Shown piece after piece: positions 47,592 to 58,904 of a stretch of 64,000 nucleotides of DNA. The DNA comes from Sipunculus nudus (lineage: Eukaryota; Annelida; Sipuncula; Golfingiida; Sipunculidae): NCBI GenBank assembly GCA_026874595.1, contig CM049312.1, forward strand, positions 73,628,429 through 73,692,428, read 5' to 3'. The position numbers and the translations under genes are program-made. The notes beneath the pieces were generated by a model. That model made no database searches. It had not been told where the DNA came from and worked only from the letters and a program-made list of their open reading frames with translations. Position 1 is the stretch's first letter. Every line of letters begins with the position of its first letter.

Positions 47592-49271
47592 TAAAATCTG
47601 TGTTCTTTTTTCTATTATCTGTGGGGAAAATCCTACACTTTGCAATTTGAATTGTTCAAAGTGTTAAGTAAGATTAATGTAAAGAAAGCCTGTGGACCCG
47701 ACAAAATCAGTGGCAGATTAATTAAAACCTGTAGAAATAGTTTGTCCTTCATCATACATCACATTTTTCAATTGTCTCTCTCCTTATGTAAACTACCAAA
47801 ATTATGGAAGACCGCAGAAATAATTCCAGTCGCCAAAAATAACTCTCCTAAAGTGATGAATGATCTTAGGCCTGTTGCACTAACATCTATTCTCGCAAAA
47901 TCTTTGGAGCGAATAGTTCTTAATAAATTACTTCCAATTGTTAAACCAATGCTAGATCAACATCAGTTTGCATATTCATCCAACAGATGCACAAGCGACG
48001 CAATTGCCACATTAACTCATTATATTTATCAACACTTGGACAGGGACCCCAGACATTATGCCAGATCACTTTTCATTGATTATTCTTCAGCCTTCAATAC
48101 AATACAGCCACACATTATGATCAATCAGCTCTGTAGATATAACATTCCTCTTTCCTACTGTCTATGGATTCTAGATTTTCTCTCGGATAGAAGACAACAT
48201 GTTAGAACAAGCAAAGAAACTTCTTCAGATATAATCATAAATACTGGTGCTCCACAAGGTTGTGTTCTGTCAGCAGTCCTTTTTATTCTATATACAAATA
48301 ATTTGTCTGTGAGCCTTTCAGATTGTAAAATTATCAAATATGCAGACGACACTGTCATTCTAGGCCTGATACACAAGAATGATGAATCGCTCTACAGGAA
48401 AACCATTCAATATGTGACTGGTTGGTGTGAGGAACACTACCTTCAGTTAAATGTAAAGAAAACTAAAGAAGTAGTCTTTGATTTTAGGAGATCAAAATCT
48501 GTAATTACCCCAGTTGCTATCAAAAATGAAGATGTTGATATTGTAGAAAATTATAAATACTTAGGATGTATTATTGACAGAAATCTGAATTGGAAAGAAC
48601 ATGTGTTGAATCAATCCAAGAAAGCAAACAAAAGATTATATTACCTTTATTATCTAAGAAAGCTTAATATTGACAAAACCATAATTACCATGTTTTATAA
48701 TTCAGTAATTTCCAGTGTCCTTACTTATTCACTGGAGTGCTGGTTTACAGATATATCTGATAAGTTAAAGAAACAGTTGAATAATACCAGGAAGAGAAGT
48801 AGTAGAATAACGGGTACTTCTCTTGCCTCACACCAGGAAATCTGTGAAACCAAAACAATGGCCTTCATATCAAAGGTCATGAATGACAAAACACATCCCC
48901 TATATTCAGAGTTCCGTTTTTTACCTTCAGGTAAACGCCTAGATACAATATTCTGCAGAACAACTCGTTTTAAAAAATCTCTCGTACCACACAGTATTAA
49001 ACTTTTTAACTCACAACCCTCTTAGAAATTTAATGTTTTGAATTATGTGTTTTACCTGCAGAATTATCTGTTTTATCATTTTTACATGCTTAATTTTACA
49101 TGCATATTCAATATGTTATGTGTGATTTTTATGTATTTTTATGTATTATTTTTATGTATTTATCTATCTATTTACTTATTTATTTTTTATTAATGAATTG
49201 CAAGTCAACAACAAATTCCTGGAACTGAAGGCTAATAAATGTTATCTTATCTATCTTATCTTATCTTATCT
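47592..49271 (+). mobile_element. 5'-truncated LINE (Jockey/CR1-group, Rex1/Babar-like)
   Basis: A continuous reverse-transcriptase frame with no endonuclease domain, then a ~250-bp AT-rich tail ending in AATAAATGTTATCTTATC and further TATCT repeats at 49231-49271. A short tandem repeat at the 3' end instead of poly-A is usual in the CR1/L2/Rex1 group. The 5' limit is the stop at 47592; target duplications were not determined. Confidence 0.88.
47640..49022 (+). CDS. LINE reverse transcriptase, 5' partial
   Basis: 461 codons counted from a TTG; the frame is open back to 47595, so the true start is lost with the missing 5' half. It would copy element RNA into DNA at the target site. Visible blocks: KACGPDKISGRLIK (about 15-29), NDLRPVALTSI (74-84), FIDYSSAFNTIQP with the first catalytic Asp (145-157), GAPQGCVLS (203-211), KYADDTVILG with the catalytic YADD (234-237) and LQLNVKKTKE. 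The C-terminal region through SLVPHSIKLFNS is intact. With no internal stop the copy is young, but it cannot be autonomous. Confidence 0.92.
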
Positions 49272-49917
49272 ACACCGTTTCCCAGAAAGGTGTCGGTAAA
49301 TCAACGTACAGTATGATTTACGTGATAGTCCCTGTTGTAATAAGAAAGTAAATGACTTAAGCTCCCCCACCCCCACTAGAGATGGGCCCAAAAACCTGGT
49401 AAGTTTGTCTTTCTCATGCATTTAACTGATACTCCATTTATAGCCTAACAGTATGTCTGGTTATTTCATTTACAAATAGACTTCATGTTTTATGAATTAA
49501 CGGTACACGTCCATTTTCTCCCCTTATGCGTAGCCTTTTCATGTGCAGACGTAGCAGATGTTCAAAAGTAATACAAATCATTGCTTCGTTCAGGTTCTCA
49601 CAGCTTCGCCTGGGCTTCGAGGGCTCATTTAAAGTTTCTTCAGTAGTAACATGTAGAGCTAGATTCTTATGTACGGAATGCGGAATGAGCGTTGAGAGAT
49701 TTAATATGAACCTGCACGGCGGCATGCATTTTTTTCTATGTGTTGCCCCTGAATACCATAAAAAACTTAAAATTCACTACATGTAACGATCGTTTTGCCG
49801 GATACGCATTCTGCATGCCGGATCCGCGCATGAGGAATCTCACCTTCGTTATTACTCAATACGTGTATAGATTTTATACGCATTCCGCATCCCGCATTCC
49901 TTACATAAGAAATCTGA
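49272..49917. other. Unassigned DNA
   Basis: No gene is recognised. CGCATTCCGCAT-like strings recur around 49670-49900 without forming a clear array. Confidence 0.45.
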
Positions 49918-50165
49918 GCTATGTTTTTGTGGGCGTTGGTTTGTTTGTTTGTCTGTTAGCAACATTAGTCAAAAAGTTATTAACGGATTTTGATGAAATC
50001 TCCAGGATAGCTCGGCAATGATCGGAGGAAAATTGATTGAATTTTGATACGGATAACACTTGATCCAGGAATATTTTAAAGGAAAAATGCTGCTTTTCTG
50101 ACAAATCCATAAGGGGGAAATGAGCTGCCTTGGCGGAGGTCTGCGCTCTCTGAGTACTTTTTTAG
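49918..50165. repeat. Dispersed repeat of the GGCGGAGGTCTGCGCTCT type
   Basis: Starts GTGGGCGTTGGTTTGTTTGT and ends at a GGCGGAGGTCTGCGCTCT motif. I recognise this end from many animal genomes, though the family name is not certain. It lies just upstream of the MAM exons. Confidence 0.65.
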
Positions 50166-50418
50166 TTAGCAATATAATGTGAAAGGATATCGTTCTGAGG
50201 CACTTTCGGATTGAACATTTCTTTGATACAGCCATTAGATATGGAAAATACAATTAAACTTTTTCTTTTTTTCAGATTGGGACAGCACAAAGCAGGTAGG
50301 CAATGATTACATAATCTTTAAAACCGAAAATAAGTTTGCAAATTGATGATCTTCCTAAATGTAATTTTTTGCTGCTGTCAAAATGATCAAGACAAAATAT
50401 TGATTCTTTACTTAACAG

Positions 50419-50571
50419 CTGTTCTCAGCTGTACATTCGAAGAAACCTGCACGAATTTGTTCTATGCAAGAGCTGACGCAAAAACAAACACCTATGGATG
50501 GATACGAACACAAATGTTGACCAGTTCAAATGGAACAGGGCCGGATATGGCATCTGGAAATTCAAAACCGG
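50419..50571 (+). CDS. MAM domain, exon 1 of 3
   Basis: Encodes the domain start, including CTFEETCTN with the first two conserved cysteines and NGTGPDMASG, a variant of the usual TGP motif. The acceptor at 50417-50418 (CTTAACAG) was preferred over the AG ten bases later because only it gives the phase-1 join. The donor is CCGG|GTAAGA. Confidence 0.9.
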
Positions 50572-52683
50572 GTAAGAAAATTTATGACACAGTTATAAAA
50601 TAATTAATAAGTATGCCGTCGAATGATTAGCATAAAACAGAGGTAGTTTATTTATATGAATATTTTTCATCAATTAATCCTGACCACACACACATATATC
50701 GTTTGAGGAAAACTTCTTCAATTGCGTTATTATGCAATTTAGATCTAATGATATATTATAGTTTCTGTTATCAGAGTACAATATTAGGTCTGTTTACTCT
50801 GTTTTTTTATATTCCATATTACAACAGGTTATTACATCTATGCCGAATCCTCTTATGGTAATTCGGGAGACTATACGTTGATAAAAACACCAGCTATTGG
50901 CGCAGACCAGGACTATTTTTGTGCAAACTTCAGATATCATATGCATGGACCTGATGTAGGTGAACTTTCCGTCATCGTAAAATATGATGTCTCTACGACC
51001 GAACACCAGCTGTTCATAGTTACAGGTAGTATTTGATTTTGTCACATGTATAATTGGATTTGAAAGGATTGTCTGAAAAGTGTCAAATATTTTCATTGAT
51101 ATATTCGGATAAATATTCCAATGATATAAGAAAAACATCCGAATGTTTAAGAATGATTTGCAGTACGCAGTATTATTCTATTTCTATCTTAAAGTATTAT
51201 TCCAGAATCCTGACTTTTTTCAATGTCAAATTATAAAAAAAATAACATTAACAACTTTCTCTCACAGAAAAAAGGCAATCTTATATTTCTGAGTTTTATC
51301 TTGTTTTGGTTTTTGCATAACTCTCATAAGATTTGTTGATCAGAGAATTTAAATTTACCTGTTTCTCACAAACATATCAGAACATCACTTGAAAAGCTCT
51401 TTTTTCTCCTAACCGTGTTTATATTCACATAGTCCCTCAGATGGATTTTATTTTTCACAATGAGTATTCATGTTTATATTAAGTATTATTTGCAGATGCA
51501 AAGTGTCTCCGAATAAAAACATGCCATAATTGACATCGGCTGTAGAAACAGAGAAAACTTCTCCTCAGCGCGAAAAATTTTAGAGGATCTATATTTTAGA
51601 GGATCATCGGAACATATGTATCTGACATCTTTAATTTACATACATCACAGACCCAAAATTATAAAAGGAATCTTGTTCCTGTGACTGAATTCCTTAAAAT
51701 AATTTGATTGGATAAATTTATCCTGTGTCTTTTTCAGGGGACCGAGGCAATGTATGGCATGAAGAATATGTCACCGTGGATACAACCAACAAAATTCGGT
51801 TTGTGTTGTATATCAAAGCAATTCGTGGTGGCGGCCATATTGGAGACGTGGCAGTGGATGACATTTTGGTTTTTCCCTACAGATGTTCAGGTGAGAAGAT
51901 TTTCTAGTATAATATGTATAAATTGGAAAAATTATTGAAACATTCAGACAGTTCCCCATTGAAATAAAATTTAACAAATGTGACCCTGATACTTCTCAGG
52001 ATGAAACAAGTATTACTTCCGGATATTGTCTTATTTGTTAACAGACCTCTGTCAGACATGGCAGCCGTGGACAACGTGCTCTGTAACGTGTGGGGAGGGA
52101 TACAAAGTAAGAACCAGAACCTGCAGTGGATCATCACGAGACGAACAATCAGTAGAAATCAAGCAATGTCACGAACAGCTGTGTGGTGGGTGCATGTTTC
52201 TTAACAACTTTATGTTCGTATTTTGCACTATAGTGTACGTGTATGAATGAATGAAAGGATATTTAATCAAACATGAGCAGAGGAAAGTTAATATTTTTCT
52301 GCAATAAATATAATATGTAATGTACTCAAACGACACGGCGGGAAAGAGTGCTGAAAGGATTGTCTTTTGTAGCATCGTATAAAATTGTAAAGTATGAAAG
52401 AGATTTATACTCTTTATTAGCTTTTCTACCTTCAAAATAAGGACCAAAACTTTAAAATGGATCTACTGACACACTGACAGACAATGAAAAGCGTGTAGGC
52501 CAGGTGTGATATGCACAGATTTTCTCGTGCGAGTTGCAGTGCGCGCTGCTACATTCTCTATGTACACAGTTCTGTTTGAGTACAGAAGGGATACCAGGAA
52601 GGATTACATTACGGAAGTTTAGAAGTGAAAAAACCATGAAACAACTTGGAGAAACTTGATAAGGATACTTTCTGATATACATG

Positions 52684-52715
<32 letters not shown>

Positions 52716-53367
52716 ATTTATTTATATGAATATCCTTTCAGTCCCTGCCAAATGGGGTGGTTGGTCCAGCTGGGCCGGTTGTACACGCACCTGCGGGGGT
52801 GGGATACAGGAAAAGATTCGTAGCTGCATACTCCGGTCAGTGACCATCGGCGGATGCACAGGAATTCAAACTACAAGCAAAGGATGCAACACCCAGTCTT
52901 GCCCAGGTACTCGAATGACTTAAGCGTAATGTTTATTTTATCACATTGGTATTCAAAACAACCTTGCATGACTTATTTTAGAATGACCGTATGCAAACTT
53001 CAGAGTTAAAAACAACTCGGCGTCTTTAAGCACACCCACTGAAACCCTTACCAGCATTCCCAGCTAATATGTAATTAAAATTTGGCTATATAGCCTTCCA
53101 TCCTCAATCTAGTCGAAATTACATTTTCATTAAACAAACAATCTTCACACAGTATATTTAAAAATGTGAACTATAATATATGAGGAAGAAGAATTTTCCA
53201 GAGATTTTCCGCCCTTTCAGCTCAGGGTGCTTGGGCCGATTGGTCCAGCTGGGGAGCATGCACACTCACATGTGGAGGAGGTGTACAGGAAAGGATACGT
53301 AGTTGCTCATCGACCTGCAGCGGTAGGAACATTCAAAGCAGAAAGTGCGGCATCTCACCTTGTCAAG
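50419..53367 (+). CDS. MAM and thrombospondin type-1 repeat protein, six internal exons
   Basis: Exons at 50419-50571, 50828-51025, 51738-51890, 52045-52185, 52742-52906 and 53221-53367 have lengths 153, 198, 153, 141, 165 and 147, all multiples of three, with AG acceptors and GT donors. The split codons across all five internal introns are phase 1. Joined they encode 319 residues: one MAM domain (exons 1-3) and three TSP1 repeats (one per exon). This is an extracellular, disulfide-rich adhesion or matrix protein. Symmetric phase-1 exons are the signature of module shuffling. The signal peptide, 5' exons and 3' exons are not found in the window, so whether it is secreted or anchored is unknown, as is its precise role. 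The last donor (CAAG|GTGTTG) is weaker than the rest. Confidence 0.93.
50828..51025 (+). CDS. MAM domain, exon 2 of 3
   Basis: Encodes the domain middle, with YYIYAESS, GDYTLIKTP and CANFRYHMHGPDVGELSV. The last contains the conserved C-x2-F-x-Y-H-M-x-G beta-strand block of MAM domains. Confidence 0.93.
51738..51890 (+). CDS. MAM domain, exon 3 of 3
   Basis: Encodes the domain end: GNVWHEEYVTVD, IRFVLYIKAIRGGGHIGDVA and VDDILVFPYRC. The GD-VAVDDI block and final cysteine match the conserved MAM terminus (usually GDIALDDI...C). Confidence 0.93.
52045..52185 (+). CDS. Thrombospondin type-1 repeat 1
   Basis: Encodes TWQPWTTCSVTCGEGYKVRT and following cysteines. WQPW is the C-mannosylation motif, and CSVTCG fits the O-fucosylation consensus C-x2-3-(S/T)-C-x2-G. 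Binding to glycosaminoglycan or matrix partners is a family property, not shown here. Confidence 0.93.
52742..52906 (+). CDS. Thrombospondin type-1 repeat 2
   Basis: Encodes KWGGWSSWAGCTRTCGGG, then QEKIRSC and a terminal SCPG. It has two overlapping W-x2-W motifs and CTRTCG. A TA/TG microsatellite (52684-52710) sits in the intron just before the acceptor. Confidence 0.93.
53221..53367 (+). CDS. Thrombospondin type-1 repeat 3
   Basis: Encodes AWADWSSWGACTLTCGGG, QERIRSC and SPCQ. It is closest to repeat 2, so these two probably arose by tandem exon duplication. The next exon lies beyond the minisatellite or outside the window. Confidence 0.92.
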
Positions 53368-53669
53368 GTGTTGTATTTTTTAGTTCTAAATATTACCCTT
53401 TAAAAGAAAACATATGTTGAAATAAAATTATAGACAGAATTTAGACCACATTTCATTGTCTGCATGGTTTTATATATATTTTTAATTAATGCATGATCAC
53501 TGAATACTTTATGCATATTTCTTAGATGCATATATCTATGCATCGATTTTGTTCTTGCATAATCAAGCAACATGTACATATAGTAAACAAAAAAGGATTT
53601 GAAAAAGAATCACACTAACCGCCACCCATCCAGCTGATTATAATCTGAATGTCACCCGATAAAAGTTAT

Positions 53670-53785
53670 CCTTTCTTGTGCTCAATGGAAAAGGTTGCCA
53701 TTTCCAAGTGACCGACCGGGTTGCCTCTGGTTCAACGTGGAAAAGTAGAGATTGTGAGGATTTTGAAGGCACATTCAACAACACC
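53670..53785 (+). repeat. Leader segment of the 25-bp minisatellite, copy 1
   Basis: GAAAAGGTTGCC...GGGTTGCCT...AACGTGGAAAAGTAGAGATT matches 63011-63105 in the same orientation and spacing with moderate divergence. In both places it precedes the 25-bp array. Confidence 0.8.
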
Positions 53786-55550
53786 TCACTGGTCACCCGC
53801 TGGCAGCACCTCACTGGACACCCGCTGGCAGCACCTCATTGGACTACTGCTGGTAGCACCTCAATGAACACCGGTTGGCAGAACGTCAATGGACATGGGC
53901 TGGCAGCACCTCCCTGCACACGAGCCGGCAGCAACTCACCGGACAGTCGCCAGCAGCACTTTATTGGACACCTGCTGGCAGCACCTCACTGGAAACAGGC
54001 TAGCAGCAACTCACTTGACGCAGGCTGACAGAAACTAACTGGACGCTCTGAGTCTCTAACAATATTTAGATCACCTGGGCTAGTGATACTGGACCCCGGC
54101 TGGTGCTACCTCACTGGACACCCGCTGGCAGCCCCTCACTGGACACCCGCTGGCAGCACCTTTCTGGAAACCCGCTGGCAGTAACAAACTTTATACCCGC
54201 TGGCAGCACCTCACTGGACACCCACTGGCATCACCCCATTGGACAACCGCTGGCAGCACCTAATTGGACACCCACTGACACCATCTCATTTGACACCTGC
54301 TGGCAGCACCTCACTTGACACCTGCTGGCAAAATCCACTGGACACCCGCTGACAGCACCTCACAAGACACCCGTTGGCAGCACCTCACTTGACCCTGGCT
54401 TGCAGCACCTTCCTGCACACCGGCTGGCAGCACTGGAAAGTAACAGCAGCACCTATTGGGACACCCGCTGACACCATCTCACTGGACACCCGCTGGCAGC
54501 ACCTCACTTGACATCTGCTGGCAACATCCACTGGACACCCGTTGGCAGCACCTCACTTGAAACAGTCTGGCAGCCCTCACTAGACCTCATTGGACGCAAG
54601 CTGACAGCACCTCACTGGACCAAGGCTGGCAGCACCTCAATGGACGCAAGTTGGCAGCACCTCACTGGACGCAGGCTGATAGCACTTCACTGGACAGCTG
54701 GTGGTGGCACCTCACTGGACACCCGCTGTTAGCATCTCACCGGACACCCGCTGCCAGCACCTCACTGGACTACCACTGACAACAAATCACCGGACACCCG
54801 CTTGCAGCACCTCACTGGACACCGGTTGGCAGCACCTCATTGGACACCGGCTTGCAGCATCTCACTGGATACTGGTTTGCAGCACCTCACTGGAAATCGG
54901 CTGACAGCATCTCATTGGACTCAAGCTGACAGCACCTCACTGACCCCAGACTGCCAGCACCTTACTGGATACCGGTTGGCAGCACCTCATTGGACACCGG
55001 CTTGCAGCACCCTCTCTTCACACTGGCTGGCAGAACCTCCTTGCACACCGGCTGGAAGCACCTCACTAGACAGTCGCCGGCAACACCAAATTGGACATTG
55101 GCTGACAGCATCTCACTGGAGACCCGCTAGCAGCCTCTCTCTGGAAACAGGCTGGCAGCACCTCACTTGACGTAGGCTGACAGAAATTTACTTGACGCAG
55201 GCTGACAGCACCTCACTGAACACAGGCTGACCTCACCTCACTGGACTCAGGCTGGCAGCACATCACCGGACGCAGGCTATTAACACTTACTGGACACCTG
55301 TTGGCAACACCTCACTGGACACCCATCGTAAGCACCTCACTGGATACCCGCTAGCACCAACTCACTGGACACCAGTTTGCAGCGCCTCACTGGACACCCG
55401 GTGGCAGCACCTCACTTGATACCCGCTGCCAGCGCCTCACTGGACACCGGCTGGCAGCACCTCACCAGACACCAGCTGGCAGCACCTCAAGGGACACCCG
55501 CTAGCAGCACCTCACTTGACACCTGCTGGCAGCACCTCACTGGACACACT
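53786..55550 (+). repeat. 25-bp minisatellite, about 70 units
   Basis: The unit is CACCTCACTGGACACCCGCT followed by GGCAG, with many substitutions. The array is interrupted at about 54040-54085 by AATATTTAGATCACCTGGGC-type sequence that also marks the start of the second array, and briefly at 54430-54450. Because 25 is not a multiple of three and units have few stops, long artificial open frames occur. It lies 0.4 kb after the last TSP1 exon, probably in an intron. Confidence 0.95.
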
Positions 55551-56100
55551 TCTCTCCCCCCCCCCTTAATAAGCATATTACAAATTAATGTTTTCTACAT
55601 GATGTTTGCTCGACTAATATCTAATATATCTTTTGAGTCGTATACTCAAAAGTCTGGGCCGTTATTTATCATCCCCTTTACAGGTTGGATATCAAACTGG
55701 TACAGTATTACAGTATCAGCGCCCATATCAACACTCGTTTTTTGTTGCATTTGGACGTTGCAATGTAACTTGAGGATTTGTGATCCGTCTGGACCATGAA
55801 TTTCATGCAAGCCAAATACATGTCAAATTTTTGGATCGCCCAAACGTTGACAAAAATTTACGCTCGACTGTGGAGTAGTTTAGCTCTCTTGGCAATATTT
55901 TTCTACTCGCGTACGCGACCTGATGTAATACTCCGTCATACTGCCAATGCCTACCTCCGAAGCATTCCATCGTTCGATAAACTGCCTATCAAATTCCGGC
56001 AGTCTCAGAATGGGTCGGTTCGCTAGATACGCCTTCTTACGCTAGTACGCGCTTTCAAGTAACCCTCCCCTCCCCCCCCCCCCCCCCCCCCCCCCCAATT
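55551..56100. other. Unassigned DNA ending in poly-C
   Basis: A run of about 27 C, with one or two interruptions, at 56066-56096 abuts the end of the retrotransposon pol region. Nothing else is recognised. Confidence 0.55.
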
Positions 56101-56104
56101 TGGT

Positions 56105-57068
56105 TGACCCTTAAATCTGTCAGCGGCACGGCTATTTCCGAATAATTGGGGACAAACTTGCGATAATAACCCATTAGCCCCAGGAACGCTCTCAGCGCTT
56201 TCTTTGAAGTGGGCCTATCAGTTGCCTGTATCTTCTTCAATAATCCGGGATCGGTTGCTCTGCAGCCCGTACCTACTCTACGATATAGGAATCCTAAGCC
56301 CTCATATCCCGCAAGTGTCTTGGACGGTTTTCCTGCGAGATTTGCGTCCTGCAACCTTCCTAACATGGAGGTGGTCCTCCAACATTACGGTGTGGATGAA
56401 ATTGTCGTCGATGTAAGTTACGACATTTTGGACTCCGTCCACGACCTTCCTCATCATTCGGGTGAATACAGCGCCTGTCGTGACAAGTACAAATGGCAAC
56501 ACCCGAAACTGATAGTGACCATCTGGCGTCACAGGTGACGTTTTATCACACGAGGCAGCGGCGACAGATATTTGCCTATATCCCTTCGTCAGGTCCATCT
56601 TTGTAAAATATTTACTGCGAGATCGCTCTGTGCCCTCTGGATTTGGCATCGGCTCTGGGCCGAAGACAACTGCTTAAGAACCGTCTATAGTCTATCGCAA
56701 AACGAAGCTTTCTTTCCGGCTTACCTAACATCAAACATTGCGCAGCGAATCGGTAGTCCGATTTCTCTGCCAAGCATAAGCATATCGTCTATCTCCCGAC
56801 GCATCGTCTTTCGCTTACCCTGCGGCGCCGGATATGGTTTTGACCTTAATGGTTTATCTGAGGTGAGTAATGTCTCGCATTCTAGCAAATCGGTGCATTT
56901 AGGAACATCGGCGAACACGTCACTAAATTGATCAAGGATTTCGCGTACCGCTACAGCGCGTGGTTCACTGAGCTTCTCGTCTAAATGTACGTTTTTTGCG
57001 CACTCGCTCTGTACTGAACTTGGCACGGGGACCTCCCTATCGTTTGCTTTAACCCAATAGTAGCACAA
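56105..57068 (-). pseudogene. Reverse transcriptase of the Gmr1-like element, broken
   Basis: Pieces in three frames cover FSDVFADVPKCTDLLE and RSKPYPAP (N-terminal part), KMDLTKGYRQI with the first catalytic Asp, VTYIDDNFIHT with the YIDD active site (about 56404-56415), and ALRAFLGLMGYYRKFVPNYS with AVPLTDL (thumb/connection). At least two frame changes separate them. It ends at the poly-C tract (poly-G on the coding strand), so RNase H is missing. Confidence 0.92.
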
Positions 57069-57101
57069 TAGTAGAAATATCCTCTTGGCGTGTTTATTCC
57101 C

Positions 57102-57297
57102 TCACCGCAGTGAGAAGGTGTCGTGGCTGTTGTTTAGTATGATACTGATACAGCAGATTAATATGAAACGTTTTATCTTTCCATTGACCTTAACGAGGTA
57201 GTCAAGTTCGCTGACTTTCCCAACGACCGGATACGGCCCTTTCCATTGTACTAAAAGTTTATTGCGATCAGTCGGCAACAACAACAAGACTAATGTC
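57102..57297 (-). pseudogene. Integrase C-terminal GPY/F segment
   Basis: Encodes LLLPTDRNKLLVQWKGPYPVVG, given here as blocks LLLPTDRNKLL and QWKGPYPVVG, then DYLVKVNGKIKRF. This is the GPY/F module at the end of gypsy-type integrases. It continues the integrase cut off at 57986 by the nested element and lies directly before the reverse transcriptase, which confirms the domain order. Confidence 0.88.
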
Positions 57298-57304
57298 GCG
57301 CAAG

Positions 57305-57985
57305 CCCTTGCCTCTATACGCTCTTTACACAGCGCTTTACCTATAGGGCTACTTCCTATATCGTAAGGCGCTGTTTGTTATGACCTCGTATCCTGTTTTG
57401 CAACACCAGAGGGGAGCACTGTATTTTTGTCCAATCAGATGAAACTTTGTGCTGGAAGACAAAGCCAAGCGAGGAATACACGGAGCCAATCATATTCATT
57501 TCTTTTTGAGTGACAGCTCATCCCCCAGCGTAACCGTCTAAACAGGCCACAGGCTCAGAGAGAATTGCCCCTGATGTGGTTTGCTTAGGTCCTTGGGCAC
57601 ATAGGATGCTCGGCCGGTGAGCTGTAATTCAAACGAAACGTAACAACAAAGGCTGCGTGCACACCTCGCTGGCTAGTTTCAGTTCTGCAGACAACAGATA
57701 CATGGCTACGCTAACACAGTCATAATGTCATAATCGAATCGGTCGATGATGCGAGAATGCAGAGGGAGCAATTTAAATTCGACCGGAAACTCATCAAACG
57801 GCGCTTGAAGCGCGGCAATGGGCGGAGCCAGGATGCCTGTTGAGTGTTTGTTTATTGGCATCTGATTGGCTGCTTGTCACATCGTAAGCACGTTTATTTC
57901 AGTGGACAACAAACCGCCATCTGGTGTCTAAATATATCATAAACGGTCAAAGCTGGCAGCGTGAAAATCAGTTGCTTCTTTAGAA
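57305..57985. mobile_element. 681-bp element nested in the integrase
   Basis: Flanked by GCGCAAG at 57298-57304 and 57986-57992, a 7-bp direct repeat consistent with target duplication, and located exactly where the integrase reading is interrupted. Its sequence is related, in inverted orientation, to 60955-61830. Landmarks are CAGAGGGGAGCACTGTATTT, ATCGAATCGGTCGATGATGC, GGCGCTTGAAGCGC (palindromic) and CATCTGGTGTCTAAATATAT. No terminal inverted repeats and no protein were recognised. Confidence 0.75.
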
Positions 57986-57992
57986 GCGCAAG

Positions 57993-58904
57993 ATTTCCGC
58001 TGCCTCGGGAGCGTATTGCCTCTATCATAGAGACGCTTATCTCGAACTGCAGCCTTTTCTAAGGCCTCACTCGCGACGGCGCACGTGTCACTTTACCATT
58101 CTTTTAGGTCAAAGACGTATTTATACGTGATTTTAACCTCTTCCTCTGTATTCTTTTTGGTCCAGAGTTCACGCAATATCCACATTGAACCCCTACCTGA
58201 CCGCCGGTAAAGCAGCTCAAAGGGCGAAAATCCCGTGCTTTCCTGCGGAATTTTGCAATAAGCGAACAATACAGCATTCACGGATCGATTTCAATCTTTT
58301 GGCCGCTCACTGAACATCCGCTACGGCATGAGCTTTAGCGTTCCATTAAACCGTTCCAGCATCCCGTTGCACATAAGGTGGTAGGGTGTGGTGGTCAACT
58401 GCTTGATCGATAGCAGCCTGCTAACCTCACGCACGAGTTCAGAGGTAAATTGTCGGTGAGAATTTCGGCCAGTATACCTACACGCGTGTGTATATCTACT
58501 AGTGCCTCTGCTACCGTGACCGTCTATATGTTCGTAAAAGGCACGGCCTCCAGCCAGCGAGTGGCGTAATCCATAACGATAATAACCAAATATGTTGCCA
58601 CACGATAGAATGGTTTGTCAACTAACGGCAGCTTACCTAAAGGAGCGGTCCCAACCTTACCCTTCGGTATCTTTCGCTGACACACGTCCCGCGTCTTACA
58701 AAATTGTGCGACGTCCCGATAAATTCCCTTTCAGAAAAACCGGCTACGTATTATCTTATACGTAAGTTCTATGCCATGATGACCTGCCATCATGGTCTCA
58801 TGGCCTAAAGTCTTCACGTGATCGCAGAGAGCAGTTGGTACCGCAACCTGCGTACCAGACTTGCCTATATCTTTTGTAAATATATCGCGCACTAAGTAGC
58901 CATT
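57993..58904 (-). pseudogene. Integrase zinc-binding and catalytic region, broken
   Basis: In order on the minus strand: a zinc-binding region with GHETMMAGHHG and CKTRDVCQ (one cysteine of the usual C-x2-C pair is Arg), a shortened core (FYRVATYLVIIVMDYATRW, where the first catalytic Asp and about 15 residues are lost), EILTDN carrying the second Asp, ERFNGTLK carrying the Glu, and ESTGFSPFELLYRR. Several stops and frame changes are present. Conserved blocks match gypsy integrases, so the identity is firm although the protein is dead. Confidence 0.9.

Noticed and set aside
50275-50294. 20-base micro-exon (AG|ATTGGGACAGC...AAGCAG|GTAGGC) before the MAM exons
   Set aside because: Its length breaks the phase-1 pattern of all neighbouring exons and it encodes nothing recognisable.
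53678-55550. Long open frames rich in His, Trp and Thr (for example HWTPAGSTSLDT)
   Set aside because: The 25-bp unit lacks stops in most frames; the period is not a multiple of three, and equivalent frames appear wherever the array occurs.
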